Assembly (NCBI RefSeq): GCF_964199755.1
Contig: NC_133914.1
Coordinates: 992,001-1,056,000, forward strand
Direction: 5' to 3'
DNA from: Larus michahellis
Taxonomy: Eukaryota > Chordata > Aves > Charadriiformes > Laridae
Length of the DNA stretch: 64,000 bases
Part shown: positions 56,354 to 64,000 of the stretch, piece by piece
How the letters are laid out: each line of letters begins with the position of its first letter
Numbering within the stretch: position 1 is the first letter of the stretch
Notes under the pieces: generated by a model
What the model was told of the DNA's origin: nothing
The model's database searches: none
Seen by the model: only the letters and a program-made list of their open reading frames with translations
Program-made: the position numbers and the translations under genes

Positions 56354-59300
56354 GTAAGTCCTCGGCTTGGTCCCCCTCGGCTCGGTCCCCCTCGGCTCCG
56401 GGCTGGGATGGGGGACGGAGAGGGAACGGAGAGGGGACAGTGTCCATCTCCCCCATTGCAGACGCTCGCTCGCGGTGCTGAGCGCCCCTGGGACTTGCTG
56501 CTTATTTTTCCATCACCTTTTCCTCGCTTTTCCCAGGAATGCTCCACTGGGGGCGGTGGGAGCAGCCCCCAGCAGGGACCCACAGCCCTGACCCACCGGG
56601 AACCTCTTCGTGCCAAAAGCTGCCTCCAGCCGCCCAGAACAGGGACAGGGCTGGGCTGCACGCCCGGGCGTTTGGGACTTGTTAGCTAAAGTGTAGTTTT
56701 ATTTTCCCCTTGGGGCAGCAATGGGGGCTCTCTGCCGTTTCCCTCCCCAGCAACTGCCAGATCTTCTGCCTCCCGTCATCTGGGAAGACAATTATTTGCT
56801 TCTGCTCTGCTGGGAGGTGCTGCGGAGCTGGGCTGAGAAGGGCTGAGGGGGGCTCTGACCACCCCAGGGCTGCCCCGGGGGGGTCTTGCCGAGGGGCAGT
56901 AGGGAGGGACAGCAGCGGTGGAGGTGCTGGGGGCCGGGGGTCCCGGGGGGCTCGCTGGACTCACCCCGGGGCAGGAGAAAACGCGTGGGAGAGAAGTGAA
57001 GGGAAGGTGTCCCTCTGCTCCGCGGGGTGAGCAGGGCAGGCAGTGCTCCTCCTGCGATCCCACCCGGAAAGAGGGAAAACTCTCCCTGCCCTGCAACCAC
57101 AAAAATCAGATTTTTATAACAGATTTGGGAAAAATCTTCCCGTGTGGCTCCTGAGCTGCCTGCCGGCACAGAAAGCCTAAATGCGGAGAGCTGGGGGGGC
57201 AGCTGCCTTCCGAAACCAGCCCCCCCCGGGCTGCCCGTGGGCTTGTGGTGGCAGGGTCTGGGCAGGGGAGCGGGCTCCGGCCGGAGCGAGGGGGATGTGG
57301 GAGCTCCTGGAACAAGGAACCATTTGGAAATGGTTCGGGCAGGACAAAGGTGCCATTCACGGATGCTCCCAGGGACGGGTGCTCCCACCCCGACTGTGGG
57401 ATTTGCTTCCAAGGCGAAGCCGGAGTTCTCCTGACCAGCAACACCTCTCATCCTTATATATTTCACTTTAAAATAAACAAGCCTGGCAGGACGGAGGAGC
57501 CGCAGGCGTGCAGCCTGTCTGGTTTTCATTTCCAGGAATACCGGGGCTTCGGTCTCGGGGCATGGAGTCTCTTCCCCCCCGACACTCCATTGGGATAACT
57601 GAGATTTCTTTGCAAAGTTGCTCCTGTGGAGCACTGCGCAAACCCCCGCACGGGGCCAGGCGGCTCGGGAGCCCCCCTGCTGCCGCTCAATGGGGCTTTT
57701 GTGCGGTGCCGCGGCAGGCAGCCAGCCCCGCGTGGGGACGGTGGCTCTCAGGGGGGCTGGGGGGTCCCCATTTCACACTGAGCCTTCGGGCACCTAAATC
57801 CTGCTGGCGCGCTCAGAAATCCCAGTGCTGGGCTTGCACCCCGAGCCGCCAGGGGCCTTTGCAAGCGCTGCCGTCACCCCACGGAGACCTGGCTCCGTCG
57901 GGGCAGGACTCCGCAGGCACTGGGGCAGGAGGGGAGCACGATGGGATAGAAACCAGGCGGGACATGGGGAGCTGGTTGTGCCACTGTGGGGGAAAATTCC
58001 AGGATTTCTCCATCCATGCCCTTGCCAGGGGGCACAGGCCAGGCAGCGGGGAACCCGTAGGGAGGGACAGAGCCGTGGGGCGCTCGCTCCGTCCCAGCTC
58101 TCTGGCGACGGGTCCCCAGCACATGCCGGTGGCGAGCGCTGCACCCTGGGCTCCCTCTGACCCCCAGCATCTCCTGGGGTCCGGTTGCTCCTTCCTGATG
58201 TGGGTCCCATCCCTTTCTCCCCTTAGCGAGGGCCGCCGGGAGAGCCCGGCCCGCGAGGTCCCCCCGGTCCCCCAGGAGTGCCGGGAGCGGACGGCATTGA
58301 CGTGAGTACGGCACAGCCGGGAACCTGCACAGGCTGGAGGGAGGGAGGGAGGGAGGGAGGGGACCTGCAGCACAAAGAGGGACTTTGTTTAGGGGCAGAG
58401 GCTCGGTGGAGGGCAGGGGGGTGCTGATTCCGAGCGATTCCCGCACTGCTCTGCTCTTGGGCTGGGGAGAAGGAGGGCCACAGCTCCTGCACCGCGGCTG
58501 CATCCACCTCCCCAGGACAGCAGCCCGTGGCCTCCTGACCTTCCTGGGAAACGGGGCCTGAAATGCTTTTTTGGGGACCAGAGCGGCAGGGAGGTTTCGG
58601 TGCTAGGTGCTCGGGGCATCCCCGTCCAGGCAGCGGAGGATGCTCAGGGGGTCGAGTGCAGGGATCATCCCGGGATGCCCAGGGAGGAGGGGGACTCGGG
58701 GGGGCCGGCGGGGAGCAGGACACCCAGGTCGGGTGCCCGCAGAATGGCAACGTGGCCGAGGGCTGTGGCAAGCAGCCGAGGGCTCCCTGAACAGAGGGGA
58801 GATCTGTGAGCCAGCAGAAAGCACCCTTTCTCCCAGCCTTGCCCCCGCTCCCCCCTGCCCCAGGCTGTTATTTTAGTGCTATTTATACCCAGAACAGCCG
58901 CAGCCCTCCCACAGCCCCAGCACAGCCCTCTCACCTCAGCCCCGGCCCCATCCTGACCCGGCCGCTGTGCTGGGGGATCCAGCATCTCACTCCGGCTGGG
59001 GGAGGTCAATGGGAGACACCGGTCCTGAGCCCCCTGCGCTGCTGGACCTGGCTCCATGGGGTGACAGACCCCTTTTTATAACTTTCTTCTCTTTCCCCAG
59101 GGTGACAAAGGCTCTGCCGGAGCCCCTGGGTCCCCGGTGAGTACAGCTGCCTGCCCCCAGCTCACCAACAGTCTCACCCCTTCCAGAGGAGCTCCTTTCA
59201 ATCTGCCCCCATGCTGCTTCTCTTTTGAAGGGTGCCAAGGGCGAGCCCGGAGCCCCCGGTCCAGACGGACCCCCAGGGAAGGCGGGCATCGATGTGAGTA

Positions 59301-62300
59301 CCGACCCCTTGTCGTCCCTCCCCACAGCATTCCTGGCCACAGCCCCCCGGTCACAGCAGGGTCTCAGCAAACTCCTCTCCCCCCCCGGTGCAGAAAGTGC
59401 CCAAATCCCTCCCTGCGGGAGCTGAAAGCCCCTTTTAAGTCCCATCAGAAAACGCAGGCAGAGGTTGGGCAGAGCTGCTGCCACCCCCCTCCCCCTGCAC
59501 TGGCCCCAGCAGCGCATCCCTGCTCTACACAGCGTGGCAGTCGGGCCGGGAGAGCCAGGGCACAGCACCGACATCCCGCGACGTGAAAAGGCTTTTCCTT
59601 GTCCTTTTCCTCAGCTGCTGCCCCGAGCCCTGGTTCAGCTCTCGTTTTCTCCAGCATAAATCTGGAGCAATCCCTTGCCCCCCCGGCACCACCCCCTTGG
59701 CACCCACATGAGTGGCAGCGGTGACTTTCCCCACTGTCCCCTCGCCGGCAGAAGCACAGCCAGGGCAGAGGTGGAAGCCAGAGCTACCTCCTTGTCCTGC
59801 CGTGATGCCGTGATGAATGAATGGAACAACTGTCGTTACAAGCACGCGTTGCGCATCCAGGCGAATCTGCCTGCAAAAGAGTTTGGCTCCTTTGAACACG
59901 GACGCCGCGGGCATGAGGTGCTCCCCTCCCGTGGCATCCAAATCAGCCCGTGGGTGAAGCACAAGCCATCAGCTGTGGGGATCCAAACCCCGGCACAAGG
60001 ACTTGGGGACGGGGGAGCCAGGGAGCGACTCTGAGTTGATATAACCAGGATCATGGATGGTCCAAGCTCCCCACGTGCCTGTGCCGGGGCCGGGGCAGCC
60101 ATGCTGGATATGCCCTGTGGGCGAGGGGCCCTGCCGAGCCCCGCCGTGGGGTCTCGGAGCTCACGGGGGCCGTGGAGCATCGCCGTGAGGCTCCCTGTGC
60201 CATCGGGGCTTGGCTGCAGGGACCAGCTGCATCTCCAGGTTTGCTGCGTGACGTGCACAGGGGTGACAAGCACAAATTCCCCACTGATCACCCTCGACCC
60301 CTCGTGGTGGAAAAAGCCCCAGCAAAAACGCCTGGCTGGAGAGCAGAAGCGCAGGCAATAACCTCCCACCATCTCTCCTCTTGCAGGGCTTGACGGGAGC
60401 GAAAGGGGAGCCGGGGCCCATTGGCGGGCCAGGAATTAAAGTGAGTGAGGGGCTGCTCCGGGGCAGCCACTGCGGGCTCCCACCTTCCCTCCCTGGAGCC
60501 AGCGGGGTGGCCAGGCTGGAACCAGCCCCATCGCCCCGGGGGGATGCACGGATGCAGGAACTGGGCGATGGAGTATTTGGCAACAAGGGGGCACTGAGGC
60601 TGGGTCCAGGGAGGGGCGAATTCTAGGCTTGGTGGGGCCAGACTCTCCCATTTTGGCTCCTGACTTTCCCCTTCTCCTGGCAGGGCCAGCCCGGACTCCC
60701 AGGGCCGCCAGGGCTCCCCGTGAGTATCTGCCTCTCCCATGGGCACTGGTGATGCACGTGCTCCCGACTCCGGCACCCACTCCCTGAGCACCCACGAGTG
60801 GGGTGGGAGCAGAGCAGCCCCCCCCAGCTGCATCCTTGGTGGTGGCGTGGGCATTGCCCCGCTCGGGGCAGGGATGCTGGTGGTTTCAGGGGGGTATTGG
60901 AGAATTTGGACCAATTTTTTCTTTCTTTTTGTTGCAGGGCCCTTCACTGCCAGGACCACCCGTAAGTGCTGGGCTCGTGGGGCTGTGGGCAGCCAAGGAC
61001 CCTGCTCGGGGTTGTGTTTGAAGAGCTGAAATCCCAGCACCCCCAAAGAGGGGGTCTCAGGGCTCGACCTCTCTCACTCCGTGAATGTCTCTCTTCTCCT
61101 TAAGGGGCTTCCAGGCCAGGTTGGGCTTCCCGGAGAGATTGGAGCGCTGGGACCCAAGGTGAGGGGTCGGGGGGGATGTGGGAAAACCTTCCCTCCTTAC
61201 CGCAGCATCTGCTTCTCCGCACTTTCGGGGCCCCTGGGGTAAACACGGATGACCCTGTAATATGGGCGAGTGGGGTCCTACGGCAGGGATGGAGAGGTGA
61301 CAGACTCCGTGCCTGCAGCCAAGTCCCCCAGCACCATCCGTCCCCTCCCAGCTCGTGGCTGGGGGATGCCCGAGTTCCCGCTGTGACCGTCTAGGTCTCT
61401 GATGCCTCGTCACCCCTCTCCATCCCGGGTGGAGGGTGGTACCTGCCACCTCCCCACCCCTGAATCTCCTTTCCTGGGGTTGTTCTTTCCTAGGGCGACC
61501 CTGGACCCGACGGCCCGCGGGGTCCCCCAGGCCCTCCAGGGAAACCCGTGAGTATCCCCCCAATTATTGGCATTTTCTGCAGGCAGGAAAAAGCCCCCCA
61601 GCCCAGGGTTTGGGGCCGGGACTCGGGCTCTGGCACAGACCTCCCAGCCCGTGCCTTGCCTCCCTCCCTCCCAGGTGTGACATTCACCCCTCCCGTAAAA
61701 GAGTGCTGATATTAAACAGTGCATGCTGATGGTCTCCTTCCCCCCAGGGCCCCCCAGGACACATCCAAGGAGTGGAAGGCAGCGCCGATTTCTTGGTGAG
61801 AGCTGCCATTGCCTTGTCCCTTCAGCCGGCCTTTGCAGGGCAGCGGCAGCTGGAAGAGCGAGTGCTGCCCTGGCCTGAAATACAGGCACCAGCGTAATCT
61901 GGTACCTGGGGGCTGGCAGAGCGGGGAGGAGCAGGGTCCCCAGCCAAAACCATGCTGTCAGCGGTGGCTCCCCTGCGTCACCGCACAGCCCTGCGTGGCG
62001 CGGGAACCCATCCTTCCCAGCACGGCTTCTCCACAGCCGCTGGGTCCTTTCCCAACTCAACCTGTGCTGCTTCTTCCCCACCAGTGCCCCACCAGCTGCC
62101 CGCCAGGTCCCAAGGGCCCCCAGGGACTGCAGGGACTGAAGGTAAGGGAGCCCTGGAGCTGCCAGGGAGCGAGCAGGGACCGTCACCTTCATCACGCTTT
62201 GCCTGGGCGAAGGAGCCTGGACAGGTTTGGAGCGATGTGGAGCTCCGGAGCTGCCCTCTTCCCCTGGGAGCACAGGGCCATGCACACTCAGAGAGCCCTG

Positions 62301-63842
62301 GGGGCAAAGGCGCTGTGGGAGAGGTCCCCCGCGGCTCCTCCTGCCAGCCCCTTGCTGGGGGGTGAGACCCCATGTCGAAGCCCCAGCCCCAGCCATGGCT
62401 CCCCAGCTCCTCCGCTGCAAAGCCCAGAGGGTTACAACCAGCATCCCCACCGCACGCCCTCGGGGCTGCGGGATGCTGAGCCCACCGTGTCACCAGTGGG
62501 ATGCTGAGCCCACCATGTCACCAGTGAGCACCCCAGGGTGGGACATTGCGGGCAGGGTGACTGTTGGTGACGTGGCCATCAGGACGCTGCCTTGACCCCG
62601 CTGCTCTGCCCAGGGATGCTCACCATCTTCCTCTTCACCCGTAGGGACACAGAGGCCGCCCTGGCGCCCTCGGGGAGCCCGGCAGGCAGGGCAGGCAGGT
62701 GAGTGACCCCCCCCGGCAGCTTCCCAGCGGGAGCCAGGCTCCCCAGCCCCCTGCCTCAGGGGCACTGGGGCTGAACTGAGGGCAGGGGGCTCTGGGGAGA
62801 GAAAGGGGTAAGGAAGGGAAGAGGTTGGAGAGGGAGGAGGGAGACCCAGGGCTGGGAGGTGGAGGGTGGGCAGCGTGGTCTTCCCATGGTGGCTCTCTGG
62901 GGGACAATAACCTGTCCCCATCCCCTGCTGGGTCCCTGCTGAGGGGGTCTCAGGTCCCCAGGGCAGTTTGTGTCCCCACTCCACCCCAGCACTCACCTCT
63001 CACCTCTCCATCCCTCCCCAGGGACCCAAGGGTGACGTTGGTGCCTCCGGAGAACAAGGTGTCCCGGGCCCTCCGGTAACGTATTCACTTCTCTTTGCTG
63101 CTCTGCGCCCGGGTGCCCCAGGGGCTGCGGGTGGCCGGTTTGTGCTTGGCCCCAGACAACGCGGATGGGACACCAGTGTGTCCCTGCTCCTGGGGACCCA
63201 CCACTGGGACCGGGGTGAAGCCTTTGTCCCATCATCTCCCTCCTCCCAGCCCCAGAGCTGCCACCAGGAAGGTGGCAAAGCCGTATCCCTATGGAGACCT
63301 CCACAGTCAGCGCTGGCCTGGGCACCTCAGTCGTTAGTGCACGTTAATGAGGCTAACTCACTGGCTGAGGACAAACGGCTCATGTACACTGACCCCCCCC
63401 CTTACCCCACCTGAACGGGGGTGCGGTGCCCAGCTCGCTGCGGGGATGCGGGGATTAAAGCTGTTTGAGCTCGCCGAGCACTTTGAAGATGAAAAGCAAT
63501 TAAGGGGCTGAACCCTTCAGTCCGGGAAAGGGCAAAACTGCTTTGAAGCCAAGAGCTTTGGCGGGGGAGCAGCACCAGTTTGGGCCCGTTGCTGTTATTG
63601 AACCGACAACTGGAAAGGCGCCCGGTGGGGGGGCTGCAGAATTAGGAGCCAGTGGTGGGACTGAAACACCTCGCGTTTGGCAAAACTGGCTGATTTCCAG
63701 TACTGGCTTTTGCTTTAATTGCGGCTTCCCCCTGGGCTGCTCCTGGGGCCGTTTCCAGCTAAATGGGCTGTTGTTTCCTTCCCTGCAGGGACCGCAGGGC
63801 CTGAGGGGTTACCCTGGGATGGCGGGACCCAAGGGCGAGACG
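56282..63842 (+). CDS. COL9A2: COL9A2, collagen type IX alpha-2 chain (5' part, exons 1-14)
   Basis: Fourteen exons code the first 245 residues: 56282-56353, 58227-58301, 59101-59136, 59231-59293, 60387-60440, 60684-60719, 60938-60961, 61105-61158, 61494-61547, 61748-61795, 62085-62141, 62645-62698, 63022-63075 and 63789-63842. The gene continues past the right edge; the human chain is about 690 residues. Collagen IX decorates type II collagen fibrils in cartilage. Seen: a signal peptide (residues 1-23, WLLLHVACLCLAQ), the COL3 triple helix of Gly-X-Y repeats, and an NC3 hinge (about 160-179) with GVEGSADFL and CPTSCPP, then the start of COL2. All exons after the first are whole codons, mostly 54, 36 or 63 nt as in fibril-associated collagens. 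NC3 carries the known glycosaminoglycan-attachment serine (S168) and disulfide cysteines (C173, C177). Confidence 0.97.
58227..58301 (+). CDS. COL9A2: COL9A2 exon 2
   Basis: Residues 25-49, starting RGPPGEPGPRGPPGPPGVPG and ending ADGID. It is the N-terminal end of the COL3 helix. Donor GTGAGT. Confidence 0.96.
58335..58361. repeat. GGAG microsatellite in COL9A2 intron 2
   Basis: About six GGAG units just after the exon 2 donor region. Confidence 0.9.
59101..59136 (+). CDS. COL9A2: COL9A2 exon 3
   Basis: Residues 50-61, GDKGSAGAPGSP, four Gly-X-Y triplets. In human COL9A2 splice mutations skip the equivalent 36-nt exon and cause multiple epiphyseal dysplasia; the exon size is kept here. Confidence 0.96.
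59231..59293 (+). CDS. COL9A2: COL9A2 exon 4
   Basis: Residues 62-82, GAKGEPGAPGPDGPPGKAGI plus D. Only 94 bases separate it from exon 3. Donor GTGAGT. Confidence 0.96.
59294..60386 (+). other. COL9A2: COL9A2 intron 4, nothing else seen
   Basis: The reading frame and triplet order of exons 4 and 5 match human directly, so no exon appears to be missed. No repeat was recognised. Confidence 0.7.
60387..60440 (+). CDS. COL9A2: COL9A2 exon 5
   Basis: Residues 83-100, GLTGAKGEPGPIGGPGIK, very close to the human exon. Donor GTGAGT. Confidence 0.97.
60684..60719 (+). CDS. COL9A2: COL9A2 exon 6
   Basis: Residues 101-112, GQPGLPGPPGLP. Donor GTGAGT. Confidence 0.96.
60938..60961 (+). CDS. COL9A2: COL9A2 exon 7 (helix interruption)
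   Basis: Only 24 nt, residues 113-120, GPSLPGPP. Eight residues break the Gly-X-Y register (G-P-S-L-P-G), the same place where the human chain reads GPGFAGPP. It follows a T-rich acceptor tract. Confidence 0.95.
61105..61158 (+). CDS. COL9A2: COL9A2 exon 8
   Basis: Residues 121-138, GLPGQVGLPGEIGALGPK. The acceptor is TTAAG rather than the usual CAG. Donor GTGAGG. Confidence 0.96.
61494..61547 (+). CDS. COL9A2: COL9A2 exon 9
   Basis: Residues 139-156, GDPGPDGPRGPPGPPGKP. Acceptor CCTAG, donor GTGAGT. Confidence 0.97.
61748..61795 (+). CDS. COL9A2: COL9A2 exon 10 (NC3, GAG site)
   Basis: Residues 157-172, GPPGHIQGVEGSADFL. The helix ends and the NC3 hinge begins; S168 in the acidic context EGSAD is the family's known chondroitin sulfate attachment serine. 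Confidence 0.97.
62085..62141 (+). CDS. COL9A2: COL9A2 exon 11 (NC3/COL2 junction)
   Basis: Residues 173-191, CPTSCPPGPKGPQGLQGLK. C173 and C177 are the NC3 interchain disulfide cysteines; COL2 begins at GPKGPQ. Donor GTAAGG. Confidence 0.97.
62470..62525. repeat. 28-bp direct tandem duplication in COL9A2 intron 11
   Basis: Two adjacent copies (62470-62497 and 62498-62525) beginning GGGATGCTGAGCCCACC differ at one base (GTGTCACC versus ATGTCACC). Confidence 0.9.
62645..62698 (+). CDS. COL9A2: COL9A2 exon 12
   Basis: Residues 192-209, GHRGRPGALGEPGRQGRQ, Arg-rich compared with the Lys-rich human exon. Donor GTGAGT. Confidence 0.96.
63022..63075 (+). CDS. COL9A2: COL9A2 exon 13
   Basis: Residues 210-227, GPKGDVGASGEQGVPGPP, nearly identical to human. 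Donor GTAACG. Confidence 0.97.
63330..63770. promoter_or_regulatory. Candidate intronic regulatory block in COL9A2 intron 13
   Basis: A less GC-rich block inside a GC-rich gene. CTTTGAAG occurs twice (about 63482-63489 and 63541-63548), fitting a TCF/LEF or SOX-class HMG-box half-site. Enhancer activity is a guess. Confidence 0.25.
63789..63842 (+). CDS. COL9A2: COL9A2 exon 14
   Basis: Residues 228-245, GPQGLRGYPGMAGPKGET. Donor GTAAGT; the next exon lies beyond the right edge. Confidence 0.97.
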
Positions 63843-64000
63843 GTAAGTGCCGGTGAGATGCGGGGGGGGAGCTGTGCCTGGCTCCAGGGTCAGGGGGACC
63901 ATGGCGTCCCATGGCGACGCTTCCCGGGCTGGAGGCTGCATCCCAGGAGCATCGCTAACGCGGCTGTTTGGCATCTCGGGGAGCTGGAGACTGCCTCTTC

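Noticed and set aside
61410-62450. 346-codon minus-strand frame opposite COL9A2
   Set aside because: It runs antisense across true collagen exons 9-11; open by composition of the Gly/Pro codons on the other strand.

Overview
The window is nuclear DNA of a bird. It carries a 3'-end copy of the avian CR1 retrotransposon with its ATTCTATG tail, spliced vertebrate genes with GT-AG introns, and CpG-island promoters. Gene order and orientation match human chromosome 1p34.2 read in reverse: NFYC (-), RIMS3 (+), SMAP2 (-), COL9A2 (+). I see no prokaryotic, viral or operon-like content; nearly all long open frames are chance frames in GC-rich or repeat DNA.

Layout. 1-5560: two CpG islands (about 2780-3600 and 4640-5560), each with a minus-strand splice donor. 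I read these as alternative 5' ends of NFYC, whose coding exons lie beyond the left edge. 5560-11430: NFYC/RIMS3 intergenic DNA, ending in a 21-bp-unit minisatellite. 11430-11900: a third CpG island with a plus-strand donor, the likely RIMS3 5' end. 11900-21220: probable RIMS3 intron with a second 21-bp minisatellite. 21275-25798: complete RIMS3 coding region in six exons (309 codons plus stop). 25799-34430: RIMS3 3' UTR and intergenic DNA, with pyrimidine tracts and the CR1 copy. 34435-53560: SMAP2 on the minus strand, complete coding region in ten exons (428 codons plus stop), with a 13-kb first intron. 53720-54360: G-rich repeat DNA upstream of the SMAP2 promoter. 56282-63842: first fourteen coding exons of COL9A2; the gene continues past the right edge.

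The genes are not one functional unit. NFYC encodes a subunit of the CCAAT-binding factor NF-Y, RIMS3 a presynaptic active-zone C2 protein, SMAP2 an Arf GTPase-activating protein of clathrin trafficking, and COL9A2 a cartilage collagen chain. NFYC/RIMS3 and SMAP2/COL9A2 are divergent pairs; RIMS3 and SMAP2 converge.

The most notable points are a minor-spliceosome (U12-type) intron in SMAP2 that appears to begin with GC, a long inverted repeat of CCAAT boxes in the presumed NFYC promoter, and 21-bp minisatellites flanking the presumed RIMS3 5' end. I found no unknown multi-gene system. Gene names come from recalling the human protein families; exon limits come from reading frames and splice sites, and phases add up exactly for all three coding regions.
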